Of a stretch of DNA of 64,000 nucleotides, positions 55,456 through 64,000 are shown one piece after another. A program made the translations under genes and the position numbers. The DNA lies in assembly GCF_026725475.1 (NCBI RefSeq), contig NZ_CP109965.1:1488001-1552000 (forward strand), given 5' to 3'. The first letter of the stretch is position 1. The number at the start of each line of letters is the position of its first letter. The notes beneath the pieces were generated by a model, which searched no databases, was not told where the DNA came from, and saw only the letters and a program-made list of their open reading frames with translations. The DNA comes from Catenovulum adriaticum. Its GTDB lineage: Bacteria; Pseudomonadota; Gammaproteobacteria; Enterobacterales; Alteromonadaceae.

Positions 55456-58400
55456 CTAGTTTAAAGCACCCTCTTTTTGACTTTGCTGTATAAATTGAGA
55501 TATCCGTTTGGCAGAAATTGGATATGCCGTTCCTAAATTTTGCGCAAATAAGCTGATTCTTAACTCTTCAATCATCCATTTAATTTGCCAAGCCGCTGGA
55601 TTATGAGGGCCATCGTCATATAACCCCTCTAAAGCACCGCTCACTTGTTCAGTTAATTTTTGAACTTGATCCCGATTTAATCTGTCTCTTACCGGATCGG
55701 TTGCTAATTTTTCAAGTCTGCGGTCAATCCCTTGGATATAACGTTCAATATCCGCTAGTTTATTAACGCCAAACTTAGTGACAAAACCTTTAAATATAAG
55801 CTCGCTCATTTGCTGTTTAACATCACTTTGAGCTTGAATAAGTTCAAAACTACTTTTACCTTTTAGCTTTTTATTTACCTGATTTGATAAAGTTAAAATA
55901 CGCTCAACTTGTTTCGCTACAGCCAAAACGAGATCCGCGATCTCAGCTCTTAGGTGTTCATGCGCTTTTTGATATGCGGCTTTTTCTCTAGGTAACTCTG
56001 CCAAGCCAAGTAAATAGTCTTGAATACAAGCTTCGATACAGTCTTGAATTAAGTCTTTAACTTGGCCAAACGCGTTAAAATATAGACCAAGCTTAGCTTT
56101 ATTGGGTAACTTTTCTTGTAAATATCGGCGAGGCGATGGCAAGTTTAAATAAATTAGCCTAGTAACACCTTGTAGCATTGACCAATCAGCCTGGCTTTGC
56201 GTATCGAACAATTTTATAGAAACCGAATCTTTATCGTCATTTAGCGCTGGATATGCTTTCACTTCATAGTGACTTTGATTGGTTGAATATTCTTTTGCAA
56301 GTTCGTCAAAATCCCACTCTGTTAATCCGCTGCGCTCAATCCCATCTTCGGCAACTTGGGTTAATGTTTCTGCTACTTTGTGCTGTAATTTTTGTTTTAT
56401 TTGATCTAAATCTTTGCCATTTGCAACGGCTTTACCATTTTCATCAATTACTTTGTAATTGATTCTTAAATGGGCTGGAATTTGGGTTAAATCCCAAGCA
56501 TCTTGGTCGACTGTTACGCCTGTCATGCGCTTAAGCTGATAACTTAAACTGCTAATAAAGTCACCATCGTTATTTTTCATAGCCTGTAAACAGGCACTGG
56601 CGTAATCAGGTGCTGGGACAAAGTTTTTACGAATCGGCTTAGGTAATGATTTAATCAAGGCAACGGCTAACTCATGGCGATAGCCTTGAATTGACCAATC
56701 AAAACCGGTGGATTCAACTTGATTTAATAGCGCTAGCGGTATCACAATATTGATCCCATCAGCTGCTTGGCTGGGCTCAAATACGTATTCTAACGGCAGG
56801 GTTAAGTTACCTTGTCGCCAAGTATCAGGAAATTGCTCAGTGGTAATTGCTTCAGCATCGTGGCGCATTAAATCATTGGTTGTTAGTGTTAAATAATCCG
56901 GCTGAACTTGTTTTTGTTGTTTCCACCATTGCTTAAAACTCACCAAGTCGACAATAGTGTCTGGCAATTTGTGATGATAAAACTCAAATAACTCAGTTTC
57001 GTCTGCCAAAATATCACGCCGTCTAGACTTAGCTTCCAGTGTTTCTATTTCTTCTATTAAATTTTGATTTTGTTTTAAAAAAGGTTCATTTAAGTTCACA
57101 TCACCATTGACTAAAGCTTCACGAATAAAAATCTCTCGGCAAACTGGCGGATCAATTTTTCCGTATTGAACTTTACGTTTATGAACTATGGTTAAGCCAT
57201 ATAAAACCTGATTTTCAAACGCGACGACACTGCCGCGCTTTTTCTCCCAATGTGGCTCTGAATATTTTTTATTTACCAAATGTGTCGCTAATGGCTCTAT
57301 CCATTCTGGTTCAATTTTAGCGACCGTGCGCGCAAATAAACGGCTGGTTTCTACCAACTCTGCGGCCATAATCCATTTTGCTTTGGTTTTGCTTAACGCT
57401 GAACCCGGAAAAACCACAAACTTAGTATTACGTGCGCCGTTATAGCCTTGCTTGTTATCTTTATTGCCTATATGACTTAATAAACCGGTAATGAGTGCCT
57501 GATGAATCGTTTTAAAATCAGCTTCTTGTTGGCTAATTTTCCAACCTAGCTCTTTAGTCGATTCGGTTAGTTGGTAAACCACATCTTGCCATTCACGGAT
57601 CCGTAAGTAGTTTAAAAACTCTTTTTTGCATTGTTTTCTAAATTGGTTTTGTGACAATTCATTTTGTTGCGAGTCTAAGTGTCGCCACAGATTTAAGTAA
57701 CTTAAAAAATCAGAGCTTTCATCGTCAAAACGTTTATGTTTTTCATCTGCGGCTTGCTTTTTATCGTTGGGTCGTTCACGAGGGTCTTGAATACTTAAGC
57801 CGGCAACAATCACAATAAGCTCTTTTAAACAGCCAAATTGTTCCGCACTAAAGACCATCTTACCTAATCGAGGATCAACGGGTAATTTAGAGACTTGCCG
57901 GCCGACTTGCGTTAAGCTAGCTTGGGTTTTATTTTTGGTTTGTTTCAGTGCGCCAATTTCTTGGAGCAATAAAATTCCGTCATTAATATTACGGTTGTCT
58001 GGTGGCTGAACAAATGGAAATGCCGAAATATCACCTAAACCTAATGCATGCATTTGTAAAATAACAGAGGCTAAATTGGTTCTTAGAATTTCAGGATCGG
58101 TAAACTCTGGGCGAGATAAATAATCTTCTTCACTATATAAACGAATACAAATACCAGCAGCAACACGACCACAGCGCCCTGCTCTTTGATTTGCACTAGC
58201 TTGAGAAATCGCTTCAATTGGCAAGCGTTGAACTTTGGTTCGAGCGCTGTAGCGGGAAATACGCGCTGTTCCAGGATCAATAACATATCGAATTCCCGGA
58301 ACCGTTAACGAGGTTTCAGCTACATTAGTTGATAATACAATGCGGCGTCCCGGATGAGATTGAAATACACGGTTTTGTTCTGCATTGGATAGCCTGGCAT

Positions 58401-59367
58401 AAAGCGGCAGTACTTCGGTATCTCGTAAATTAAGTGCGTTTAAACCATCGGCGGTATCGCGAATTTCACGCTCGCCATTCATGAAAATGAGAATGTCACC
58501 TAAGCCTTCTTTACACAGCGACTTAACGGCGGTAAAGATGCCATCGAGTTGATCATCATCGTTGTTTTCATTATCACTTTTTGTGTTATCAACCATGGGC
58601 TGATAACGAATTTCAACTGGGTAGGTTCTGCCAGACACTTCAAACACAGGCGCATTATTAAAGTGTTTTGAAAAACGTTCAACATCAATGGTGGCTGAAG
58701 TAATAATGACTTTTAAATCAGGGCGTTTAGGCAAAAGTTGTTTTAAATAACCTAAAATAAAATCAATATTTAAACTACGCTCATGCGCTTCATCAATAAT
58801 AATTGTATCGTATTGATTTAAAAATCTATCTTGTTGAATCTCCGCCAACAAAATACCGTCGGTCATTAATTTAATATAAGTTTCTGGTTTGGTGTGATCG
58901 TTAAATCTAACTTTATAACCAACTTGTTCGCCCATCGGGCTTTTTAATTCTTCTGCAATACGGTTAGCGACACTACGTGCAGCCAAACGCCTTGGCTGGG
59001 TGTGGCCAATAAAACCATTCAAGCCACAACCGGCTTCTAAACACATTTTGGGTAACTGAGTGGTTTTACCTGAACCTGTTTCACCAGCAATAATAACAAC
59101 TTGATTGCTGGAAATAGCGGCAATGATATCTTCACGTTTATCTGAAACGGGTAAATCAGGGTATTCTGGTTTAGGTTGGTTTTTTGCTCTTTGTTGTTTA
59201 AACAATACAGAAGCTTCAACTTGTTTTAACCAAGCCTCAAATGAACTTTGCTGTTTAACCGGATCTTTGGTTTTTTCAATATTAAAAAAACGCTTTTTAA
59301 GACGGAAATAATCCGCTTGATAAACTTGTTTAAGTAACTGTAACGATTGACGATTAAGCTTGGACAA
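55456..59367 (-). CDS. hrpA: ATP-dependent RNA helicase HrpA
   Basis: A DEAH/RHA-type helicase of about 1303 residues (E. coli HrpA 1300) linked to rescue of stalled or collided ribosomes. Motif I is GETGSGKTT, motif II DEAH (IIIDEAHERS) and motif III SAT. Motif VI is QRAGRCGR. An OB-fold and the long HrpA-specific C-terminal region with PNKAKLGLYF follow. No ATG exists before the helicase core. The frame opens at TTG 59409, but that stretch encodes a terminator hairpin; the TTG at 59367, giving LSKLNRQSLQLLKQ, aligns with the E. coli N-terminus. The GGGGG ahead of it is the right arm of that hairpin. Confidence 0.94.
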   Translation of the reverse strand: MSKLNRQSLQLLKQVYQADYFRLKKRFFNIEKTKDPVKQQSSFEAWLKQVEASVLFKQQRAKNQPKPEYPDLPVSDKREDIIAAISSNQVVIIAGETGSGKTTQLPKMCLEAGCGLNGFIGHTQPRRLAARSVANRIAEELKSPMGEQVGYKVRFNDHTKPETYIKLMTDGILLAEIQQDRFLNQYDTIIIDEAHERSLNIDFILGYLKQLLPKRPDLKVIITSATIDVERFSKHFNNAPVFEVSGRTYPVEIRYQPMVDNTKSDNENNDDDQLDGIFTAVKSLCKEGLGDILIFMNGEREIRDTADGLNALNLRDTEVLPLYARLSNAEQNRVFQSHPGRRIVLSTNVAETSLTVPGIRYVIDPGTARISRYSARTKVQRLPIEAISQASANQRAGRCGRVAAGICIRLYSEEDYLSRPEFTDPEILRTNLASVILQMHALGLGDISAFPFVQPPDNRNINDGILLLQEIGALKQTKNKTQASLTQVGRQVSKLPVDPRLGKMVFSAEQFGCLKELIVIVAGLSIQDPRERPNDKKQAADEKHKRFDDESSDFLSYLNLWRHLDSQQNELSQNQFRKQCKKEFLNYLRIREWQDVVYQLTESTKELGWKISQQEADFKTIHQALITGLLSHIGNKDNKQGYNGARNTKFVVFPGSALSKTKAKWIMAAELVETSRLFARTVAKIEPEWIEPLATHLVNKKYSEPHWEKKRGSVVAFENQVLYGLTIVHKRKVQYGKIDPPVCREIFIREALVNGDVNLNEPFLKQNQNLIEEIETLEAKSRRRDILADETELFEFYHHKLPDTIVDLVSFKQWWKQQKQVQPDYLTLTTNDLMRHDAEAITTEQFPDTWRQGNLTLPLEYVFEPSQAADGINIVIPLALLNQVESTGFDWSIQGYRHELAVALIKSLPKPIRKNFVPAPDYASACLQAMKNNDGDFISSLSYQLKRMTGVTVDQDAWDLTQIPAHLRINYKVIDENGKAVANGKDLDQIKQKLQHKVAETLTQVAEDGIERSGLTEWDFDELAKEYSTNQSHYEVKAYPALNDDKDSVSIKLFDTQSQADWSMLQGVTRLIYLNLPSPRRYLQEKLPNKAKLGLYFNAFGQVKDLIQDCIEACIQDYLLGLAELPREKAAYQKAHEHLRAEIADLVLAVAKQVERILTLSNQVNKKLKGKSSFELIQAQSDVKQQMSELIFKGFVTKFGVNKLADIERYIQGIDRRLEKLATDPVRDRLNRDQVQKLTEQVSGALEGLYDDGPHNPAAWQIKWMIEELRISLFAQNLGTAYPISAKRISQFIQQSQKEGALN

Positions 59368-59375
59368 AAATAAAA

Positions 59376-59395
59376 CCCCCGTGTATACAACGGGG
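59376..59395 (-). terminator. CBS-gene terminator hairpin that contains the hrpA ribosome-binding site
   Basis: On the minus strand CCCCGT-TGTATAC-ACGGGG is followed by GGTTTTATTTTT, a standard intrinsic terminator 56 bp after the CBS stop. The GGGGG of the 3' arm is also the only Shine-Dalgarno-like sequence before the probable hrpA TTG start. Confidence 0.7.
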
Positions 59396-59450
59396 ACTAA
59401 TGCTATCAAAGGCTTGAGGGTTTAGCGAGTAAAACCCATGCTTATAAGGA

Positions 59451-59870
59451 TTAAATTGCCATATTATATTCTTCGTTTAAGTGTGTATCGATCGCTTTTA
59501 GAATTTGATGGCGATGGATGGTGCCGACTAAATGGCCTTCATCATCGATAACAGGATAAATTCTTGGTCGTTTGAGTGCCATTTGTTGTGCGACATCTAA
59601 AACCGAAGTTTGTGGTTTTACTGAAACAATATCTTGACTCATAATATCGCCAACTCGGGCGACTTGCTCTCGATAGTAAGTTGATTCAATCATTTGAGTA
59701 ATGCAATCTTGCTCTGATAAAAAACCAACCACTTTTCCCTGCTCGTCAATGACGGGTCCACCAGATTGATTAATATCTAGTATACGCTCGACCGCTTCTG
59801 CGATTGTCATATCAACAGAAAATGTAATGGCTCTTTTAGTCATAAAATCTTCAACGCGTAATGATTTCAT
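59451..59870 (-). CDS. CBS-domain pair protein
   Basis: A 139-residue protein made of two tandem CBS domains (about residues 8-60 and 75-130). Each domain shows the pattern of a hydrophobic strand then GP/GxVxG: GGPVIDEQGKVVGFLSEQD, then IYPVIDDEGHLVGTIHRHQ. CBS pairs bind adenine nucleotides and act as energy or redox sensors. As a stand-alone module its partner is unknown. It lies upstream of hrpA on the same strand, with a terminator hairpin in the gap. Confidence 0.9.
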   Translation of the reverse strand: MKSLRVEDFMTKRAITFSVDMTIAEAVERILDINQSGGPVIDEQGKVVGFLSEQDCITQMIESTYYREQVARVGDIMSQDIVSVKPQTSVLDVAQQMALKRPRIYPVIDDEGHLVGTIHRHQILKAIDTHLNEEYNMAI

Positions 59871-60446
59871 TTTGTTCTCCCCAGTTTCCGCTGATCGTTC
59901 ATGCTTACTTTAATATTAGTTCATCCCACTAACTAAACTAATATTATTTCAATCTTTTTTTATTCTTATCAGCTATATACTGATTTTTCACTCTATAACC
60001 TCAATGTTTATACACATTTTTTGACCTGCATTCAGCAAAGAAGGTTTGCATTTAAGTGGTGATATTCACTGTATTGAATAATTATTCACGCTAATATTTT
60101 TACTCGCAGACCGCTTAAATAATCAAAATAGGCTAAAAAGTTATCCACTCATTCATTTAAAGTTGAGTTAAATTATCCGTCAGATAAAGGGGGTAAATAA
60201 CCAAATGCGGCTGAAAAACTTAAACTTATCGCTTTAAACTGGCTTAAATACAGAGTTGATAAAGTCAACAAAGCAATAAAAATAAACAGCTCAGCCAAAA
60301 TAGTTCAAAACAGATGGTCGAATTTTAAAACGCAACAACAGCCCTACCACTCGCACATTTTATCCACATATACTTAAGTATATTGATACTTGTGTTATGT
60401 ATTGAGTAAAATGCTATTTTTAATCACTCGTTAAAATAGACACGCC
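59871..60446. other. Intergenic region upstream of CBS gene
   Basis: 576 bp without a supported gene. It holds a TTATCCACT at 60141-60149, a perfect DnaA box TTATCCACA at 60360-60368 and a 16-bp palindrome at 60368-60383. Confidence 0.5.
60360..60383. promoter_or_regulatory. DnaA box abutting a 16-bp perfect palindrome
   Basis: TTATCCACA (60360-60368) is a consensus DnaA box, and ATATACTTAAGTATAT (60368-60383) is a perfect palindrome sharing its last base. A regulatory or titration role is conjecture; AT-rich DNA yields such sites by chance. Confidence 0.25.
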
Positions 60447-61418
60447 TTAATGAAAATCGAACTCTTTCATCAACTCCTGATAAGTCGCTGTTTGAGATTT
60501 GTTCAAAGTCATTTGCTCAATTTGTTCAACCACGCTCTGCAACGCGTTTTTTTGTTCTTCCATGAGCTCATCTTGTTTACTCATTACAACCATAATTTTA
60601 ATCATACTTAACGCTGTTCGTACATTATTGGGAGCAAGCTTAAAAGCTTGCTCTAAGGTATTTAATGCCGGTGCATATTTTTTCCGTTTAAACAATTCGT
60701 TTGCCATTTCACTTAACTGTTTTGGCGTAAAATGCACATGTGTTCTTTCTTCTGTTTCTTGCTCAATATATCGCCCTACCACTTGGCTAGTTAAATTGTC
60801 GCCTGAAATCTGTTTTTTAATGGCATCTAAAAGTAATACGGCATCTTCTCTTCGACCAAGTTCATGAAAGGCTTTCACCTTATCTAAGTTGTCTTCAATT
60901 GACGGATAACTTTTTAGGCTTACATGCGCGTCTAATAAACGTTCAGCTAAGTTGGGTTCGGATTTGGCATTATGTAATCGAATTTTAGAAATGGTTAGCT
61001 GTTGTTTATAGGTTGATAAATCATGGTGGCTTTGTTCTAACAATTTTATTTGGCGATCAACTTGTTGCAATACTTTTACGCTTGCGTCTTGGGTTAGCGT
61101 ACAAGCTAAGTCAATGCCTGCTCTAATTACATTTAGGTGTAATTCGGGCGAATCATGAATCGAATTTTTTGCATATTTAGCCATGGCCTGAGTTGCTTTA
61201 TATTGGCCTTGGTGATCATGATTTAACCGAGCTAAGTCCCACAATTTTTTATTGCGCTCAATGTTTCTGGGGGCAAGTGCGGCCGCTTTTTGTATTTCGA
61301 TATACGCTTGTTTGTAGTTTTCTTGTTCAATATAAAATTGAGCTAATAAGTCGTATGTTGCAAAACGAGTATCTGGTTTATCAATTAAAGTTTCTAATAA
61401 CTGAGTTATCTCTACCAT
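60447..61418 (-). CDS. TPR-repeat part of a split response regulator gene
   Basis: A 323-residue, all-helical protein with tetratricopeptide-like repeats at the N-terminus (about residues 10-70, with ALAPRNIERN) and again at about 230-300 (ALNTLEQAFKLAPNN). It is in the same frame as the receiver-domain fragment directly upstream, parted from it by one TGA and 14 open codons. Its own ATG has no ribosome-binding site, so it is probably the 3' half of one interrupted gene. Confidence 0.75.
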   Translation of the reverse strand: MVEITQLLETLIDKPDTRFATYDLLAQFYIEQENYKQAYIEIQKAAALAPRNIERNKKLWDLARLNHDHQGQYKATQAMAKYAKNSIHDSPELHLNVIRAGIDLACTLTQDASVKVLQQVDRQIKLLEQSHHDLSTYKQQLTISKIRLHNAKSEPNLAERLLDAHVSLKSYPSIEDNLDKVKAFHELGRREDAVLLLDAIKKQISGDNLTSQVVGRYIEQETEERTHVHFTPKQLSEMANELFKRKKYAPALNTLEQAFKLAPNNVRTALSMIKIMVVMSKQDELMEEQKNALQSVVEQIEQMTLNKSQTATYQELMKEFDFH

Positions 61419-61460
61419 TTTATTTTGTTTTAAGAGACTTTTGACATAGCCTAAATAAAC

Positions 61461-62075
61461 TCAGCTTAGTTGATGTTGTGCCAGTAACGCTTTAAAAAAT
61501 ACTTGTGCTTCAGTGAATTCAAGTAAACTTAAATAAGCTTCGCCTTTTAAACGCATTAAAGGCAAATGAAATTTCTTTAAATCTGGGTTTAATAAGTGAC
61601 GCTCAACACAATAAATGACTTTACTGTATTCTTTTTGATCTATTGCTTGATAAACATTATACAAGGTTTTTTTAATAGACAGCGTATGGTTTAAACGTGC
61701 CTGTACTTGTTTATGTGCTAATGGCTTGACCCAAAAATCGTCTGGCTGCAACTCTACAATGCTATTCACTAAACTTGCTTGGGTATCTGCGCTTAAAAAA
61801 ATCAGCACTGTTCTTTTATTTACATGGCCTTTGAATTTGAGCTCTTCTAATAAGTGAAATCCATCTTTATCACTATTTACATTAAAAGCACAAATGACAA
61901 TATGAAATTGGGTTTGTTCCGCTAATCGCAATGCATAATAAGCATTTTCTGCACAACGAATATATGAGATCCCCAAGTCATTTAAGCTGGTGGTTAACAT
62001 ATTGTGCACTAAAGTACTTTCATCAATGATGAGTACTTTTAACGAAGGAAAATCACTAAGATCGGCTTTATCCAT
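61461..62075 (-). CDS. Receiver-domain fragment of the split response regulator
   Basis: A 204-residue product: CheY-like receiver at residues 12-135 followed by the start of a helical region. The acidic pocket (LIIDES, Asp18) and conserved Lys (WVKP) are present. The phospho-acceptor position reads VICAFNV, with Ala63 where Asp is expected, so normal phosphorylation is unlikely. The helical repeats that should follow are cut off by the TGA at 61463-61461. It starts 115 bp beyond the DUF2214 gene stop. Confidence 0.75.
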   Translation of the reverse strand: MDKADLSDFPSLKVLIIDESTLVHNMLTTSLNDLGISYIRCAENAYYALRLAEQTQFHIVICAFNVNSDKDGFHLLEELKFKGHVNKRTVLIFLSADTQASLVNSIVELQPDDFWVKPLAHKQVQARLNHTLSIKKTLYNVYQAIDQKEYSKVIYCVERHLLNPDLKKFHLPLMRLKGEAYLSLLEFTEAQVFFKALLAQHQLS

Positions 62076-62110
62076 TTTATTTTTATTATTTAAAATTATT
62101 AGAATTTTTT

Positions 62111-62140
62111 AATGGCTGAGGCAACTTAGCCTCAGCCATT
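62111..62140. terminator. Hairpin between DUF2214 and response regulator genes
   Basis: A 12-bp perfect stem (AATGGCTGAGGC / GCCTCAGCCATT) with a 6-nt loop. It lies after the DUF2214 stop; the T-tract on the minus strand is poor, so termination is probable but not certain. Confidence 0.65.
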
Positions 62141-62189
62141 ATCAATGTTTATTGACTATTTTTTTAGATTTTCTTATTTTTGAATTAAC

Positions 62190-62624
62190 TTATTTTAAGC
62201 CAAACCCGGCAGCCATAAAGGTAGCAGCAAGTGGAATAGCAATTAAGAGTAAAGATTCAAATCTAACAATATGAAGTAAATATTTAGGCACTTGAATAAC
62301 TTGGCTCGTTTGCGATTTTTGTTTTATTAAAAATAAAGTAGGCGCAAGCGATAATGCGGCCATCACCACGAATAATGTCATTTTTACATGAAATACTGGG
62401 TTTTTTGCGTAAAACTCTGCAGGTTTGCCTACCCATAACAATAGCGCTAAACCCGATAATAAAACAATAAATGCGCTAACCCCATAAATTCGGTCAACCA
62501 CTTTTAATTGTTTTAATTGCTGCTGATTAATTTCAGCTTTTAATAAAATATGCTGGGCAAATAACGCTGAGCTTAAAACTATAATGCCTATAAAATGTGC
62601 ATAACGGACTAAAATATCTAACAT
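62190..62624 (-). CDS. DUF2214 membrane protein
   Basis: A 144-residue inner-membrane protein with four transmembrane helices (about residues 5-25, 48-68, 80-100, 120-142). The YAHFIGIIVLSSALFAQHILL start, with its conserved His residues, is typical of DUF2214. The His pattern hints at haem or metal binding but function is unknown. It is a single gene between the split regulator gene and purL. Confidence 0.82.
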   Translation of the reverse strand: MLDILVRYAHFIGIIVLSSALFAQHILLKAEINQQQLKQLKVVDRIYGVSAFIVLLSGLALLLWVGKPAEFYAKNPVFHVKMTLFVVMAALSLAPTLFLIKQKSQTSQVIQVPKYLLHIVRFESLLLIAIPLAATFMAAGFGLK

Positions 62625-62848
62625 AAAAACCTCAATTATTTATAACCTATTATTTTGAGATACCAAGTTAAGTTGCTAACCCAAAATTCAGAATTATTAT
62701 TTTTTAACTTAAACCAGCTCAGTAAAGCATTAAACATCTAACTTAATTAGCAAAATGATTAAACTGACTCTGGTTTGTTAAAATGATTTAAGCATAAAAT
62801 AGTTTAAGTTACTGCTAATTTATGATTTTTTTTAACTTTTGATACAAA

Positions 62849-62873
62849 AAAGGCGAACATTCAGTTCGCCTTT
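62849..62873 (-). terminator. Rho-independent terminator of purL
   Basis: AAAGGCGAAC / GTTCGCCTTT with a 5-nt loop, followed on the minus strand by a run of six T residues. Confidence 0.9.
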
Positions 62874-62898
62874 AAATTAGTTGTTTAATTATTAAACA

Positions 62899-64000
62899 TT
62901 AACCTGCAAATACACGGGCATTTCTAAACATGCGAACCCAAGGACTATCTTCTTTCCAATCATCTGGATGCCATGAGTTAGCCACGGTTCTAAACACTCG
63001 TTCTGGATGAGGCATCATTATCGTAACGCGTCCATCTGTAGAGGTAAGTGACGTAATGCCATTTGGTGAGCCGTTTGGATTAGCTGGATATTGGCTTGTT
63101 ACATCGCCATAGTTATTGACATATCTAAGTGCAACTGTACCGCTATTTTCAGCCGTTGATAACGCATCTGCGTTGGCAAATTCTGCACGCCCTTCTCCAT
63201 GAGAAACGGCGATACCCATTTTTGAGCCTTCCATTCCATTAAAGAAGATTGAGTTAGACTTTTGCACTTCAACCATACTAAAGCGTGCTTCAAAACGCTC
63301 AGAGTTATTACGCACAAATCGTGGCCAATGGCTAGAACCCGGAATTAATTCTTTTAATGTGCTTAACATTTGGCAGCCATTACAAACCCCTAATGCAAAG
63401 CTTGAATCACGTTCAAAAAAGCCTTGGAACTGGTCACGTGCTCTATCGTTAAATAAAATTGATTTAGCCCAACCTTCACCAGCGCCTAGTACGTCACCGT
63501 ATGAAAAACCACCACAAGCCACTAAGCCTTGGAATTGGTCTAAAGTAATACGGCCAGATAATATGTCACTCATATGAACATCGTGAGCTTCAAATCCAGC
63601 GCGATCAAATGCGGCGGCCATTTCAACATGCGAGTTAACACCTTGCTCACGTAAAATCGCCATTTTAGGTTGAATGCCCTTACTAATATAAGGTGCGGCA
63701 ACATCTTCATTTAAATCAAATGTAAGGGTTGGCTGCATACCTGGATCGGCTGCATCGGCTTTTGCATCAAATTCTTGCTGTGCACATTCAGGATTATCAC
63801 GTAGCGCCTGCATATGACGAGTAGTTTCAGCCCAAATTTGGCGATATTTAACTCGGCTTTCATTAATAACCGCATCACCATTAAATTGAATATTAATTTG
63901 GTCGTCTTGATTTAAACCACCAATCACATGGCTGTTATCAGCTAAACCATTATCCGCTAATACCGCTTTAACATGCGCTAAATCTTCAGCTCTAACTTGG
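62899..64000 (-). CDS. purL: Phosphoribosylformylglycinamidine synthase, C-terminal part
   Basis: The frame is open to the right edge of the window, so this is the last 366 residues or so of a protein of about 1300. It includes the glutamine amidotransferase domain of large-type PurL, with the nucleophile Cys in ALGVCNGCQML and a catalytic His-Glu in MPHPERVFR near the end. The enzyme makes FGAM from FGAR, ATP and glutamine in purine synthesis. The GTG at 63927 is internal, not a start; translated sequence upstream (VRAEDLAHVKAVLADNG) also belongs to PurL. Confidence 0.96.
   Translation of the reverse strand, partial: QVRAEDLAHVKAVLADNGLADNSHVIGGLNQDDQINIQFNGDAVINESRVKYRQIWAETTRHMQALRDNPECAQQEFDAKADAADPGMQPTLTFDLNEDVAAPYISKGIQPKMAILREQGVNSHVEMAAAFDRAGFEAHDVHMSDILSGRITLDQFQGLVACGGFSYGDVLGAGEGWAKSILFNDRARDQFQGFFERDSSFALGVCNGCQMLSTLKELIPGSSHWPRFVRNNSERFEARFSMVEVQKSNSIFFNGMEGSKMGIAVSHGEGRAEFANADALSTAENSGTVALRYVNNYGDVTSQYPANPNGSPNGITSLTSTDGRVTIMMPHPERVFRTVANSWHPDDWKEDSPWVRMFRNARVFAG

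Larger units (their letters stand above)
60447..62075 (-). pseudogene. Response regulator/TPR gene interrupted by one in-frame TGA
   Basis: The receiver fragment (61461-62075) ends ...LAQHQLS-TGA, and the same frame runs on without a break as VYLGYVKSLLKQNKMVEI into the TPR fragment, giving 542 codons in all. A single TGG (Trp) to TGA change explains the split. The receiver also lacks its phospho-acceptor Asp, which fits decay. Confidence 0.65.

Noticed and set aside
61416..61463. Frameshift between the receiver and TPR fragments
   Set aside because: Counting bases shows both fragments share one frame; only the TGA separates them.
1..64000. CRISPR arrays, tRNA or rRNA genes, prophage
   Set aside because: No regularly spaced direct repeats, cloverleaf-type sequences, rRNA segments or phage structural genes were recognised.

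Overview
The window is about 64 kb of AT-rich (roughly 38-40% GC by eye) chromosomal DNA from a marine gammaproteobacterium. Gene order and protein types point to the Alteromonadales: icd-rluE-nudJ-mnmA-hflD-purB, prfB-lysS, queA-tgt-yajC-secD-secF and metG-mrp-dcd are all classic gammaproteobacterial blocks. A VolA-type surface lipase, a GH16 polysaccharidase, a monomeric isocitrate dehydrogenase, an HrpA helicase and DUF2960/DUF2798/DUF2845 proteins fit an algae-associated genus such as Catenovulum or a relative. The genus is a guess; the order is fairly secure. No tRNA, rRNA, CRISPR array, intact insertion sequence or prophage was seen.

Layout. 1-4,978: edge of rlmI, metG, an Mrp-type Fe-S carrier, dcd and a YvcK/CofD-like gene. 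5,225-10,239: VolA-like lipase lipoprotein, yfbV, a diguanylate cyclase and a YciK-like SDR. 10,397-10,716: a 312-bp MITE-like palindromic element flanked by CTAG, ending about 30 bp before a DUF2960 gene. 11,209-17,115: a three-gene RND efflux operon (outer-membrane factor, adaptor, pump), then a BPSS1780-type membrane protein and a YdjA-like nitroreductase. 18,799-26,745: an eight-gene photolyase and lipid-modification operon of the kind controlled by the sigma-E/ChrR singlet-oxygen response, with a candidate ECF promoter in front. 26,917-34,614: htpX, ychJ, a small lipoprotein, a large HD-GYP sensor with a solute-binding domain nested in its Cache domain, and icd. 34,945-43,605: translation, tRNA-modification and purine genes, including prfB with its programmed +1 frameshift. 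43,889-47,307: GH16 lipoprotein, convergent TonB-dependent receptor and a Bfd-like ferredoxin. 47,356-47,465: a candidate unannotated sRNA. 47,771-53,201: queA, tgt and the Sec accessory complex. 53,525-54,371: a small accessory island whose membrane-protein gene is followed at once by an attC-like inverted repeat. 54,558-64,000: DUF2845, PilZ, hrpA, CBS-pair protein, a broken response regulator/TPR gene, DUF2214 and the 3' part of purL.

Functional themes are envelope traffic (RND pump, SecDF-YajC, HtpX, lipoproteins), light and oxidative damage (photolyase plus FAD, methyltransferase and SDR lipid enzymes), c-di-GMP signalling (GGDEF, HD-GYP and PilZ proteins) and translation or tRNA modification.

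The least explained items are the MITE-like element, the candidate sRNA next to queA, the attC-like cassette, the response regulator/TPR gene split by one in-frame TGA and lacking its phospho-acceptor aspartate, and the hairpin that seems to end the CBS transcript while carrying the likely hrpA ribosome-binding site.
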